Shown in pieces: positions 45,540 to 59,445 of a DNA stretch of 64,000 bases. The notes under the pieces are model-generated. The model searched no databases, was not told the DNA's origin, and saw only the letters and a list, made by a program, of their open reading frames with translations. Origin of the DNA: Akebia trifoliata. Taxonomy: Eukaryota > Streptophyta > Magnoliopsida > Ranunculales > Lardizabalaceae. The position numbers were made by a program, and so were the translations under genes. The stretch covers positions 496,001 through 560,000 of the forward strand of contig CM030714.1 in the NCBI GenBank assembly GCA_017979445.1. The letters run 5' to 3'. How positions within the stretch are numbered: position 1 is the stretch's first letter; each line of letters opens with the position of its first letter.

Positions 45540-48500
45540 TCAAAATAGCACAAGATATACAAGAAGTAACGACAGTGATGACAAGAAGGCACATGCAACT
45601 AAGCGTGGGTACCCATTAGGACTCTGTGGTGTTGGAGCTGCTGCAGACCCGCCGGTGTTAGAGGGCGGTGCTTGCTTTGATACAGGAGGCAAAGGTGGCT
45701 CTGACACATCTTGTTCTGTCAGGACTGGGTTTGGTGCTTCGGCTGGTGGCAAATATGGAGGAGGAATGAACTGCATTAGACTCCCTGGTTGAACAGGCTT
45801 CATGTAAAATGGTGTTTTATCCCCCATGTTTAAACACCGATTTCCTGCATTAATCCAGAGTAACACACACCACATGATTAATTACTGAGAGATTGCAATG
45901 TGAAGGTTACATGATTGCACAAGCATGGAATTCCAACATTTCTGTAAAAGGAGTGCTGAGTGCCATGAACAAATAATATAAAAATCAAATAATACATTAA
46001 GGCAAGCATATATATGTATGTGTGTATTTATTTATCTGTAATTTAAAATATTTATTAAAGGGTTTTTTATTATTACATAAGAAAAAGAATATTTTTATAA
46101 TTTTGAAAACTAACAACCTTGATTCTATGATGGTGGGTACCAATTTTCTTGGTTTTTGATCAAAATGACCCTGATTATATTAAATTTAAAGGTAAAGGTG
46201 AGGGCATTTGTGGGATCCAAAATTTGGTCTCGAACCACTTATATTCCGCCATCTCTCATTATAATAGTAAAGATAAAGCGAAAAACAAGTTGTCATAATT
46301 AAAAAGAATTTTTTTAAAGCAAAAGAATGCGAAAATATGGCCTTTTTTGTTTTGCTTTTTCTCTCCAAAATCTACCTGTAGGGAAGTGATGTTGAAATTA
46401 GTTGGTTTCCAACAGACATGCAGAATCCATACAACTACATACTTGCAAAATCATAAACCAAAATGTGTTTCAATAGAGTAAGGGTCACTCACTTCTGTAT
46501 GCTACAGCAGTCCCTGGGAAGTCTGTGATAACTCCATCAATTCCGGCTCCCATAAAATATGAGTTAATCTCAACAACTGGGTCCGAGAAGAAGTCCCACG
46601 CTTGAGTTACAAATTCATTCTGGAATAGATATACATAGACGGAGAGATTAAATGAGTGCAGTTTCTCTACAATATTTGTAGCATCAGTGAGGAAAGCCAT
46701 ATTCTTAGGAAGTACGGATTCCTTGCTGATAGCCACGTAATCGGCAGAGCTCTTGATGTCCTTGATGGATGCGTCATCAGCATCACGGATATCCTCATCA
46801 ACCATGTACATAAGTTTGTATTTTGATTGCTCCTTGAACTTTGTTAAAACCGATGTGTCACTGGACTGGATTATAACTTCCTGGGTCGTCTGGTTGTTAT
46901 AACCAGATTTGTTTAAAGCATCAAGGATGGCATCAGTAATGCCCAGACCCTGCTTTTCAGCAAGAAAGGCTGCATTCTGCAGGAATATAAAAGCAAACAA
47001 ATGTCAAAGTTCAATTGTACCTAATCGAAAATGGAATGGGTTTTGAACTTCGGTTTTGATAGAATTTAAAATAAAATAAGGCTACAACTTGAGGTGGCCT
47101 CCTCCTGGCGCCATACACTAAGCACACCACACATATGCCAGACATCAACATAACATGCTCTTGCAAGCCGATCATATAGTGGTAGCAAATGCTCTAAATG
47201 TGTCCAAGGTGTATGGCATAAGCAGGAAGAGGGTAGGTTTCTTCCTGTCCGTTCCCGTTGCAAGAATTCCTCATATTCACAAATAAGACACAGTCTAGTA
47301 ACATACACTCACCTCTACAATAATCAAGACACCAGTAAGAGGTTTGCCTTTTGCAAAGGTCAAAAAGTCAGTCAATGACATGAAGGTTCCTGCATTTTTA
47401 TATGCTGGATTCCGGTACAATGTGTAACCCACAGATGGGTTTGATATTGCCGCTACAATGAAAAAAAAAAAGATAAATTAACAAAGATTGTAAGGATAAA
47501 CCAATGGAATAGCAGAAACAGAAAATGAACTAAAATACAAACTTAAAAGAAAGGTGAAAAAAAATCCCAACAAAATAGAGATAATGGGAGGGATCCTACT
47601 TGATAATAGAGGTGAAACATGGGGTCTGCTTAGGTAGGGTGTTGATAATTGTTATTCAGTGAGAGATGTTAATCATCACTAAAATTAACTACATTATAAA
47701 GAATCTTCCCATATCAACTTGCATGTTGACACATTCTGACACAAATCCTATCACTTACACTCTCGTCTTGCACTTACTGATATTTTTATAGACATGATTT
47801 CTAAAGAAGGCTGGTGTGTTTCAACCTCCAAAGACCATTTTATTAAGTTGTTAGACTTAGACCCAGCTATAGCTTCTTTATCAAAAATATGAGAAGTACA
47901 ATAAAACATTCCTATCTGGCCAACTACTAATATCAAAAATAATAATATTAGAGTTTAGGCTACAGACTATAGCTAGGTGCTTAACTTAGGGAGTAGGATT
48001 AACGATTTGATTTGGATTGTTTTTTTTTTTTGAAAAGTGTAATATATTGAAGAGAAGGAAAAGTACAAGGAGGCCGAGAAGGCCTCACAAATAAAACGAG
48101 AAGAAGAAAAAACAAAAAACAGCATTAGTGATTACATAACGAATTCCATCGGAAAACAAAGTCATCGAAGGTAGTCCCTACGAACTCAGTGTGCTGCTTT
48201 GACCAAAGGTATAAAAGGCCCAAGATCTCCAAGAAACAAGCATGAAAACTACTAATCTTGCTATTGAACACCCTGTTATTTCTCTCGTTCCATATCCCCC
48301 ACGCAATAGCCGAAGGAAGCATAGTCCACAGTATCCGTTTTCTGGTGTGGAAGACATTACTGGTCCACCCTTCTAATAACGATGAAAACTTGCGAGGAAA
48401 AACCCAATTGATGCAAAACAACCCAAGGAAAGTAGACCACATATTATAAGAGAATGAACAGTAAATTAAAATATGATCCACGGATTCCCCATCCCTTAAA

Positions 48501-51500
48501 CAAAACGGGCAACAATTAGGAGTAATCCAACCACGGGCAATTAAATTATCCAACGTAAGAATCCTACCCAGGGAAGCCAACCAAATGAAAAAGGAGATTT
48601 TAGACGGAACTGACTTGGTCCAAATAATGGATCCCGACATAGGTCGCTCAACAGAAGGATTGATCGCCTTGTAGAAAGACCTGACAGAGAATCTCGAGTC
48701 CTTAGCCCTTGTCCATTCCTATGTATCCTGTTCGCTTTCGTTAAGCTGAAACGTATGCAGGAGATCAAGGAAAGATATCACCTCAGTTAGCTCCCAATCA
48801 TTAAAATTTCCCCTGAATCCCAGATCCCAAGTAGCACTAGAGACGTTGCTAACCAAACATTGCTGTATACAGCAATTCTTCTTTAGAGAACAAGCATACA
48901 ATGACGGGAATTGAGTAGCCAGAGTCGAAGTACTGCACCAATTGTCTTCCCAGAATCTAATTATGTCCCCCAAACCTGCTCTAAACCTGATCCCTCTCTC
49001 GAAATCCTCGCTCACTTTAAGAACCCCTCTCCATATACTACACCCATACGAATCTCTAGCCTCACCGCTATACCAACCTAATCTCCTCTCCCCATACTTG
49101 GCCATAACGACCTTTCTCCAAAGACTACCTCTCTCTTCGCCGAACTCCAAAGCCACTTTCCTAGAAGCACTCTATTAGCTAACCTAAGCCCCCTAATGCC
49201 TAGCCCCCCATTCTTCTTGGACATGCAAATCACATTCCATCTAACCAAATGATATTTTCTCTTGCCATTCCTATCATTCCACAAAAAATTCCTCATAAGT
49301 CGTTCCAATCTAATTTCAACTGATCTCGGAAGCGTGAATAACGAAAGAAAGTAGACCGGGATACTCGTTAAGGTGCTTTTGATCAAAGTATCTTTCCCTC
49401 CTTTTGACAGATAATTAGCTTTCCACATACGCAACCTCTTCTCCAATCTCTCTATCACACCATCCCAAATTTTGACACTGTTGTAAGGAGCTCCCAATGG
49501 TAATCCCAGATATGACGTGGGTAATGAATCATACCCGCATCCCAAAATAGTGGCCATTATATGAATATCGTTCACCTCTCCTACTCCAAAGAGCTTGCTC
49601 TTCTGAAGATTAATGTGTAATCCCGACATAGCCTCAAAGCAACCCAATAAAACACGAAGCACCCGCACCTGATCCCTCGAATGATCTAGAAAAACTAGTG
49701 TGTCATCCGCAAATTGAAGGTGAGAAATCAAAGGACCGTCATTAACCCTAAATCCCGAAAGCTTACCTAACTCGACCGCTCTGCTAAACAAAGAACCTAG
49801 GGCCTCTGCTATAATAAGAAACAAGAAAGGAGATAATGGATCCCCTTGCCTCAACCCTCTCGAACCTCTAAAAAAACCGGCCGGGCTCTCGTTAATGAGA
49901 ATCTGAAAAGACACCGTTGTGACACATTTCATTATCCAGCCAATCCAATTCTGCCCAAAACCCATCCTCCCCATCATGTACTCTAAAAAGTCCCAACTCA
50001 CGTGATGCATTGAAATTGAATTAGGATCAGATGATTAGAGAATTAGTCATCAAATATTCCTCGTATTTGATTTGGAGGATCAATAAAGAATTAATCCAAT
50101 GTGTGAAAAATGCAAGGTGGCTTGTTCCCACCTCAGATGCAAGAAATTATGATAGCAATAAAAAATAAAACACAAACCAAAAGAAAGAGAACACAACACA
50201 AAATTCATGTCATTTGGCAAGATCGCCTAAGTCTGTGGGAGATGATGAGATCCTTTCACTATGTCCATGAAAACCAGGGTTACAATCTCTCAATCTCACT
50301 TCCTCAAGAATAAACTGAACAAACCCCATAGTCACCCTAAAACGAGTTTTGCTATGATTTATAGACCATACAAAGACAAAATTTCCCCTAGGGAAAATGT
50401 TAACAAATTGTGAAAAATGCTACCCAAGTGAAATTGCTCCTTGGTGTACAGTACATTTTTTGCCCATACAAATCTACCTCCAATAGAAGATAAGGTAGTG
50501 GCATAACACACCATAACAATGGTTCCAAAATTTTAAGCTTTCTAATCTGTAAGACTATATTAATCTATGCATGCAAGATCTCCTAAATAAAATACTTAAA
50601 ATTAAATTCAGTTCATGAGGCCACATACGAAAAATACAGAAATTTCAACTTACGCTTCAAGCTTTGAATATCCTTCCATGTGAGATTGAAAGTAAAAATC
50701 CCAGGCGTTCTCTGAATATCCAGAATAGTAGAAAGAGAATTGAAGGGCGATTGCAGAACTGTTGTGTAATTTATAAGATTTATAGAGCTTAAGCATATTG
50801 GGATCCCGTCATTTGTCATTTGAACAGAACAGTCAATAAAATCGACACCATCTTCAACAGCTTGAATGTAAGCAAGATCAGTAGAACCAGGGTAGACTCC
50901 ACTAGCTCCATTGTGAGATATAACTATTGGTGTTTCTGAAGCACAAACCAATTAAAAGAACTAAGTTGGCATTGATATACTTATAATTGTGCAATCTAAA
51001 GATTTACAAACATGGGACACCAACAGATCAACAGAAAGATGAAAGTCATGACAAGTATTCAGTATACAATAGTGCCATACCTTGTCCAGAACTATTCTTG
51101 CTAATATGAGAAAAGCAGCCTGCAATAAAAGTCAGATGTTAGAATCATGAAGAAAATATTTCTTGACCGTGAAGCTTATTTAACAATACAATAATACAGA
51201 ATTGCAACGAAAATCAAGACAGCTAAATGACGTTACACGTGTACTTGATGGCAATTTTTTATTTTATGCTCATGAGTTACGATATATTAGTATGTATTCC
51301 CAGCAGTTTGGATTTTGTCCCTATCCTTCTTTCTTATTCCTAAGAATCAACATTGTAATTATGCATGTCCTACACAAAGGAAGGGTTTTTTTTTTTTTTT
51401 TTTTTCATATATCTTGATAGCTAATATATTGCCATGGAGGATTAGAAACAGAAAAAAAGGCAATGGAGGTTTGAGCTTATTATTATTGTTGTTCTTGTAA

Positions 51501-54500
51501 CCCAGGTGTGGGATGACATTATGGACAGGTTTTACCAAGGAGGACCACATCTTGCACCAATCATAGTTTTCATTTCATTGTGGCATGTAACCAGACAGTT
51601 TTGTATTCCTAATGACTTGGTTTCAAGCTATTTATAACGATACTTGGGTACTCGATTCCATCATTTGATGACAATGGTCTGATACATTTCTTTTGAATCG
51701 TATCACAAAAGCACATTAATTCCAAGGTCATTTCATTCAGGTGAGTGTTTCTGCCCAAGTTTCATTATTTTGAAAAACCACCAGTTGTCAACCATATATG
51801 TGTATGAAGATATATAACCTAGTCCCTATTTGTACTCCACTTGTAGGGCCCATACGGATATCATATTAAACAATCCAACCAAACAATGAATTTCCCATAC
51901 CTCAAAAACGGTCCTCAAAATTCATTCTAACATGATTAAACGCATTAAGAATTGACATGCAAATGAAGAATCTAAGTCATTCATTTAAACATTAATTTAT
52001 ATTCACTTTTTAATATAATTGTTAAGTTAGAATGGACTGATTTTTTGTGACCATGATCTACACAATGAGAATGACTCAATGTACGATTGGACCGTCTAAA
52101 ATGTTATCCATATGGGCTCCACAAGTGGAACTACAAATTCCATGGAGGCCTTCGGTTTCCAATTCTAGAGCTAAAGCTACTCTTGATTCCATTAACATGG
52201 TAAGATTAGAGCCACATTGTGGCTCAGGATTAGCATCAGATGGGACTTCTCCCACCAATATTATGATATAAACTAGCTCAAGCCTGCCTAGATTGACTAA
52301 GTTAATTATTTCAAAAATAAGCATCAAGACATAATAGATAAATAAATGAGAAAACAAAATTTAATACAATATAAAATCTTCAGAGGGTCTCCTTGAGTCG
52401 CACTTCAACTCCCATCTCACAGACCCATTTAGCTATCATTTCCAGTGGTTTGTAAAGAAGGGTCAGACTAGCCACTCTCCATTTGCCAATCATGCTTTGA
52501 GAAAATGTTGAATTTGCGTTGAAAGGAAAAAAAAAAAAAAAAAGCAATGGTGGCACTGAACCGACCTAAATTTCTTAAGACGCATTTCTTAATGAGCAGC
52601 CTATGAATCTCGCAAAACACATTACTGTCTTCTAAGGAATTTTCAATCAACAGGAAAAAGTTCTAATAACCAAAAAAAGAAATTCAAGGACGCAAAATTT
52701 ATAGAAAGATGAAATCAATTGGTATAAAAAAAATTTGAAAGAAACACATTTTAGGATAGAGCTAAAAGGAACTTAGAAGTACACTATTTGCCTCAGTTCT
52801 CAAACTAAATTTGTTCTTTGCAACTAAGACAAGTATATTATGTGGCAATAAGTGAGATCTTGCTCCTACGTACATGAGCCAATTTGAAAGAATATTAGAT
52901 GGATTACAGATAAAGTGTTGCGAAAAAACTCCCTTAAATCGATCAAGATTGATAAACTATGAAGATTCAAAGAAGAGAAAACAAAATACAAGAGATTTAC
53001 ATGGTTCAACAGGATTGTCTACGTCCAAGGGCGGTGATAATAATTCTTTATTGATGACAATTGTGAAAAATACAACACAGATTTTAGGATTTCTGAACTT
53101 GGAATATATATGACGTCCTAGGGAGAAACACATATCGAAACACATATCTTCTAAAGACAAAAATGCCCCCAGAAGTTGTACGGCGTCATATGGTGTCCTG
53201 TTGCGGGGGCCTGTGGCCCCCATACACATGGCTCAAGATACACCCAAAAATAACTCAAGTTAGGACCATAAACCAACATGTAGTACATAAATGTCTGTAT
53301 TGGTGTGTGAAATTGATATGTTCATTTTGCAGATGATATGGAACATATCCTAATTTCACAAAATTTGTAATTGATGCCCATCTCTGGCGTACGGTTATTG
53401 TTATGCAAACTAAAGATAAAATCTTACCAATGGCCTCTGATGGTGTTATAGGGAAGTCTGATAGCACACCATCAACAGAGAAGTCACCATTGTCAATGAA
53501 AGACAGATACTCGGCTATTGGATCAAAACTGTAATTATAGCTGAAAGGTAAATCATTTGCAAAATCTGAAGCATAAACTTCCAGCCCTTCCCTATGAGCA
53601 TCTGAGACAACTGTTGTATGAGGTAGCAGATATTGACCACCATTAATGGGCCATATGTATGTCTTGGGAACAAGAATTCCAGATGCAAATGTCTTGACAA
53701 ATGTAAGATTTTTCAAAAGTGTACTGTAAGTCTGATTGGTTGAAGGTTCAGTATCCTCCTCCCCTAGAAAGCGGAAAACTAGCTTTGTTCGGCTTCCTTT
53801 AAATCGTGCTGCGATGCTTCTAAGGAAACCCACCTCTGGTGATGAGACATAGTTAACGATAAGACGTCTTGATACATCGAGAACATAGCTTCTCATACTC
53901 AAGTTATGTTGCGCAAAGAATACATCATGCTGCAATTAATATGAGGAGTCCTAAAAATTAGCAGAGGAATTCTTTGATTTTTTTTATCAGTAAAATGTAG
54001 ATGAGATTGAAATTGAAGAAAATATAGATAAAATTATGCAGTACTGGAACAATGTTAACTCTATGTTGACAAAAGGCCCCATTTCAATACAGATGCAATC
54101 TATGATTCACATTACTTACCTGAATATTCAACCATAAGCCAGGAGGTTTCAATTGAAATACCACGTCTTCAACAGTAAGGATAGGAAACAGATTCCCATC
54201 AAACAGATTCGATCGAGAAAAAATTCCTTGAATTACTGTAAGATAGCAAACAAATTGTCAGTCCTGATTCAACCATGTCATGTGTCAAAATGCAACAATG
54301 CAATTATCCATTGATATTCAATAATTGGCTCAAGGGATTTCATAGCAACAACCAAGATCTTATTCTATTTATCTTATGCTTATAGTGCATCCTAGTTTAA
54401 GATCTTGGAACCCATAAACTTAGTGAAATGTAATTTGGACCAAATGAATAGTGCAAGCATTAGTGCATCAGTTATTTTTTTGCATAAAAGGGCACAAGAA

Positions 54501-56366
54501 CTACTTATCATCAAGCCAATATACGTATAGTAAATTGAATTTGGTGTCATAATTTCCCAATCCTATAAGGGGAGTCTCTCCTCTCACCTCAAGGTCTAAG
54601 CCCCATCAATCAGCTGAAGGGAAGAGAAAAGAAGGCATCCCACACAAGTGCTCCAATTCCAGTCAATCAAGTGTGATTTTTGACGGTTCAGAATACATCA
54701 AGAGGTATGTAGTTTATGATTCCATGTTTAATTGTTTAGATCTATATTTGACTAGGCATGAAGGCTCTAGATCAAGTGTTCTCCATGTGATGGAGAGTTG
54801 AAAAACAAATCTAGCAAACCCAAGCTAAGCATGCCACGGATAATGTAACAACCAAAATATAAAAAAATATATATATATATGGTAATAAAGCAACAGATAT
54901 GGTACACAATAAATTAAAATGAGATAAATAAAAATATTTTAAGTTAAATTGGTCCAAAAGGGAAAAATAAACAGAGAGAGATAGAGGAAGCATGATTTTC
55001 TCTTAAGATCAGAAAAACTTATCAAAAATTAAACTTACATGTAACATTTTGTAAGTCATCAAGGGTAAAGTCCACAGAAAACCATCCATTCTTAGACACC
55101 CCATTAACAATGTAGTTCTTTTTCCTATTTGCGAAAAAACTCTCAATATTGGTAGAGTTTTCCATCCATGGGTATGGTAAGCAGATCCCAGCTCCATCTT
55201 TTGTTAATTGTACATCACACCAAAGAATCACATTGGGTAAACTAGTAATCGTTGCCAAATTATAGGAAATAAAACTAGAATCTGGAAATATTCCCGAAAA
55301 TCCACCTCTTGCAATCACTACGGGTGCGTTTCCTGCAAATGAAAACCACTTTAAGTCTCCTGGAAATGGATTATAAGAACATTACCGAGCAACAATGGTA
55401 AGTTAAGAAATCAAACTAAACATCAAGAAATGTAGCATTCCATGCACCAACTTCTGAAGCGATGAAACGGGTAATTAAGAAAATTATAACTAGATTAATG
55501 GGGGAAAATAATAATAACCAAAAAACCGACCAAAAAATTACTATGATAAGCTAATAGTTTTAATGGTAAGATGAGATTGATTACTAGTGATTCCTGGATT
55601 CTCCAAATCTTCTTTGTAAGTTTTTTACTCTCTTTTTTTTTTTTTTTCTGGCCAATTAACTCTTAACAGATATGAAATTGAAAATGGTTCTGATCCTCAC
55701 TTAATGATATAAACGAGAGTTCTATTCTTATAATTTGACTCTTAAAACAAGAACAGCATTAATGCTAAAGTGCATCCAAATTACCTTAGATTTTAATAAA
55801 TTGAACTCAAATATAACCATAGGGAACAGTTTAAAGAAAAAAGATAGATCAAAAGCTCAACTTTTTTAACAAAAAAACAGAACTTAGAAAGAAAAAAAAA
55901 GAACTATTTTGAAACAGAAAAATTATATTTTAGAAAAATTCAATCTTTTTTGTCGCTAAAACTGCTTATTAGAACCTATATACATCACCATACATCTTCA
56001 AATCTACCCAAAAAAAAAACTCTGCAAGATCTCACAATCAGATCCACCATTTACCCCAAATAATAAAACACGAACATTTCATCACAAATTCACAAAAAAA
56101 AAAAAAAAAAAAACCCACACCCTGCATTTCAACAATCACAGAGATAATAACAAACTAACAACTAAACAAATATAAATTTAGAGAAAGAAAAAAAAAAACA
56201 TTTAAACAACAGAGAAAGAAAGATAAAGACGAATCTAGTAAGACGAAGACGAACCACTTAAGGTCTTCCATGAACTGGTTCTGTTGTTAGATCTCTGAGC
56301 AGAAACCAAATCTACTACTACTGACTGAAGAACAAAGAGGATGAAAAGCGCGCGAACGCTCAGCAT
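45540..56366 (-). CDS. GDPDL: GPI-anchored GDPD-like protein (SHV3/SVL family), 9 exons
   Basis: Exons on the minus strand: 56255-56366, 55039-55332, 54120-54235, 53428-53929, 51081-51119, 50654-50935, 47313-47452, 46493-46976 and 45540-45844. All junctions are GT-AG with consistent phases, 2274 nt and 757 aa, matching SHV3-type proteins (about 756 aa). A signal peptide is at 1-23 ([20 protein letters not shown]). Two tandem GDPD-like domains start at about residue 39 ([19 protein letters not shown]) and residue 355 ([20 protein letters not shown]). Many N-glycosylation sites follow. A Pro-rich stretch ([20 protein letters not shown]) precedes a hydrophobic tail ([15 protein letters not shown]) typical of a GPI signal. 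The family acts at the plasma membrane/cell wall in cellulose organisation and root-hair growth. The usual catalytic HRG is ARG in domain 1 and HNG in domain 2, as in the family. Intron 6 holds a 2-kb LINE. Confidence 0.95.
48017..50064 (-). mobile_element. L1-type LINE, 5'-truncated, in GDPDL intron 6
   Basis: In the same orientation as the host gene. It carries reverse transcriptase from [17 protein letters not shown] through [11 protein letters not shown] and [14 protein letters not shown] (the FADD catalytic motif) to [15 protein letters not shown]. Next come a second frame ([19 protein letters not shown]...) and the zf-RVT region ([34 protein letters not shown]). Two frame breaks make it inactive. 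The poly-A is the T-run 48020-48031 on the plus strand. ATTTGATTTGGA occurs at 48005-48016 and 50065-50076, a 12-bp target duplication. About 60 bp at the 5' side (50010-50064) is unexplained filler. Confidence 0.85.
50090..50500. mobile_element. LTR-like fragment in GDPDL intron 6
   Basis: Contains ttcatgtcatttggcaagat + cgcctaagtctgtgggag. This resembles the 'tacgtggttcgg...gcctacgtccacggg' block (written here from memory) common in plant Ty1/copia LTRs. Ends not identified. Confidence 0.35.
52870..53235. mobile_element. LTR-like fragment in GDPDL intron 4
   Basis: Contains gagatttacatggttcaaca + ggattgtctacgtccaaggg, a close match to the same copia-type LTR block, then a high-GC stretch (ttgcgggggcctgtggcccc). 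Boundaries unresolved. Confidence 0.4.
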
Positions 56367-56558
56367 TTTTGCCACGAAAATCTCACTAGTAAAAGCTTTC
56401 AGAGCTCCGAATTCTTAAACCTCCCACGAGTGATGATCGGATTTACAGGTCTTATTGGGAAAAAAGACAGAGCAGTTGAGTAGAAGACCTGAGTTTTTTT
56501 TTCTGGGAAAGAGAGAGTCGTAGTTTTTTATTGTTTACAGCCTTACAGGTGGAGTTAT

Positions 56559-56566
56559 ATTATATA
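56559..56566 (-). promoter_or_regulatory. Possible TATA box of the GDPDL gene
   Basis: The minus strand reads TATATAAT here, about 195 bases before the ATG at 56366. The implied leader of roughly 160 bases contains no upstream ATG in the part I checked nearest the start. Confidence 0.4.
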
Positions 56567-56569
56567 ATC

Positions 56570-58663
56570 TGTATCTAAGGTGATTATATAATTTAGGGTG
56601 ATTTAGACATCGCCCTCCTTATTTTCCTGGATATTAAATATGCCCCTTATATTTTCTAAACTTATGACATGGCCCTTTGACATTGGAATCCTCTGTAATA
56701 TTTTTATATAATTATACGTAAATACCCTCATCTTCAATTATACATAAATACCCTCGTGATTCCTATTGATTTTGTTTTGGATATGAGATTTTGAAAGCAG
56801 AATCGACTCTTTTCATACTCATTGAGCTACCCACTAAGATGAATTATATTTTTTTTCTTTAATGAAAAAATATATACACATGTCTAATAAAATAGATAAT
56901 TATTTATAAATGTAACAATTTATCTTATAATTCTTCAATAGAAAAATTAAGATGAACAATAAATTTTTCAAAAAAAATCAAAATTTTAAAAATAAAACCA
57001 TTGAAAATTATAAAATGAAACATTTATTTGATGTTGTAATTGAATAAAAATATGACAAATGAATAAGAATACATATAAAGAAAAGATAAAAGTAAAATTT
57101 TTCTTATTTTAATTTTATTTCAATTATATTTACTTTAAGACATTTCTTTGGAAGCATTTAATTAGACTATTAATTTTAGTATAATATTATAATTTTATTA
57201 TTCAAGTACCCATAGGCAATCAGATCCTCATCGAATCCTCGAGATAGTTACTTAGAATCAAATTCACAATTAATCAAGTCTATATTAATAGATTCAAAAT
57301 CGACTAATCGAATTCAAGAACATCGGATATCCCATTAAACACCCTTAGTTTAGGGAGAAAAATCAACGAACTTTAACTAGGGCATTTAAATAATTTCGAT
57401 TAGTATTCAAAAGTGGATCAAGGTCAAGGGGTAAGTCATCACCTTGAAAACAAATAGGAGGTGTCTAAATACTTTTTAAAATGCGGAGGGTATGTATAAA
57501 TCAACCGATAATTTAAAAATGCAGTTGAAAAGTAGACGTATCGCCGATTTTATTACGCGTAGCCACGTGCTTTCCTTCTCATCGCTTTCAGTTTGACTCG
57601 TCAAACCCGATCTTCGCGGTTGTTCGAACCTACGTGCCCTTAGCTGTCTTAAGGGAGTTTTGATATCGACAGGTACATCTATTATGTCGTCCAGTTCATT
57701 AAAGGTTGAATATTTGATACCCGTTCTGAAATTTATAATATACTCCTATGTCTTCTATTTAAGTTAATATAAAATGAGTTAAATACTCTTATCTTTAACA
57801 TTTAATTTATAATCATTTTGATTTCTTTTTTTTTTTTAATTTTCCGAATTAGTATTTTCTACCTCATCTTTTAACCTTTATATTTTATCTATTTCAAACT
57901 TCAAACCTAAATAATAAAATACAATTTTTAAAGAAGTACAAGATGATGGGATTTTATGTAGAAAGATCTTGAATTTTAAAAGATGGATTGAGCAATATTT
58001 TCTCCGAACTATCTGCAATGGTGCACCCTCACTTACCAAGTAAAAATCGTGAGAGGAACCCATATGCCTTGGCTCTGGCCCTGACCCTGGCCCTCACGTA
58101 AAAATGATTTGAAAATGATGAGTTGATCAAAGTCTATAAACATTGATACCATGACTTAGGTTCAAAATTTGTCTTCGCCTACTAAATATTGATCTCATTT
58201 ATTTTTTAAAAAGTTAAAAATAATTTATCATAGAGATTGAATAACTTGAATATGATTGATTTTGAAAAGAAAATTCGAAGATATTTGACCCAAAAAAATA
58301 AAGATATCACTAATAAGGGATACGTCATTAGTTTGAAATATAAGGGGGTATCTTAAATACCAAAACTTGGAGGGGGGGATGACTAAATCAGGCTTTAGTA
58401 AAGTATCTGCCTGATTTTTTTTGGTTGGTAAAGACGCGGTTTTTTCCTATAGACGATGTGAAGTTTGCTTTTCTTTAAAGTTCCATTCTGATGCCTCACA
58501 TGAGACATCAAAGTTTGATGTTACACTCTACAATTTCATATTGAAATTTGTTTTCAGGAGTGATACGTGCCGAAACTTTTGTTGGATTTATACATGAACA
58601 ATGATTTTCGAACTAGAAAGTCTTCACTCGACCAATACTCGGCTGACGTGGCTCATGAAAGAA
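56570..58663. other. Intergenic upstream of GDPDL
   Basis: AT-rich, no gene. A less AT-rich patch at 57545-57670 (cgcgtagccacgtgctttcc) contains a CACGTG core. Nothing further supported. Confidence 0.4.
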
Positions 58664-59445
58664 TTTTTTAAAATAAAATAAGTGCCCCTCAATTCAACTT
58701 CTATTGAATTTGTTTAATGGAAGATATATTCATTTTAAAACATTAATAATTTATGCATTTAATAATAATTATTTGTTGGTTTTGTTAAGAAGGTTTCTAC
58801 CAAATGGGAAGCCGGCTGAGTAGTCCAACTTACACCACATGGGGTGGTAGTCGTGAAGGTGATGGACGGTTGTGATGAGTCCACGTCATCATGATTCTTG
58901 GGGGTGCGATAAGGTGACGATAATACGTGTGGGCCCATTACGCGCATGCGACATATGTCCACGTTGTAGAGCTGGAAACGCCAGGGATCATTGCTAAGGT
59001 GGGATGTCTGTATGTCTTTTGACGACGACAGCAAGCTTTTTTTAAAGTCATATCTTATTTAATAATAATTAATGTCTAATACAATAATTAAAAAAATTAA
59101 GAGTATTTTAGAAAAAAATTATTGAATCGGTCATGGTTTTAAAGTATTTACCAAGATGTTCATGTTAGGGGTGTCAATGGGTTGGCTCCGATAAATTAGG
59201 TTTGTTTAATGAACCGAAACTGTTTTTTATTGATTTTGGTTCTTATCAATTTCGGCTCTGGTTATCAAATTAATGAAATTGAAATTATAAAAAAAATTCT
59301 CTTTAGAATAATTTTGGTTCTTGATCAATTCACCTCCAAGAGATTGACTCTAATCGATTCCAATAAAAAGATTTATAATCGAGGTTTCAATTTTGATTCC
59401 AATTAGATTAAATGAGTACCACTCTCACCTCTGGTCATATATCCA
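58664..59445. repeat. Tandem duplication, unit 1 (782 bp)
   Basis: Begins ttttttaaaataaaataagt and repeats immediately at 59446 with few changes. It includes a hAT-type MITE at about 59166-59433. Unit 1 has 29 bp (ggggtgcgataaggtgacga...) absent from unit 2. Confidence 0.92.
59166..59433. mobile_element. hAT-type MITE inside tandem unit 1
   Basis: The left end TAGGGGTGTCAATGGGTT and the decayed right end agtaccactctcacctctg. The interior (ggttcttatcaatttcggct, gattccaataaaaag) resembles the ends of the 1.2-kb hAT element at 6044-7253, whose 3' part reads gattccaataaaaaggg. Likely a small deletion derivative of the same family. Confidence 0.65.

Noticed and set aside
52047..52357. Open frames in GDPDL intron 4 near 52.1 kb
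   Set aside because: Too short and without recognisable motifs. They lie within a confidently placed intron.
58870..58900. Hammerhead-ribozyme-like gtgatgagtcc word
   Set aside because: It lacks the CTGATGA core and the GAAA segment, and no three-stem fold is evident.
58759..59034. 91-aa minus-strand frame in tandem unit 1
   Set aside because: The second unit carries a 29-bp deletion and changes that break it, and there is no recognisable family pattern.
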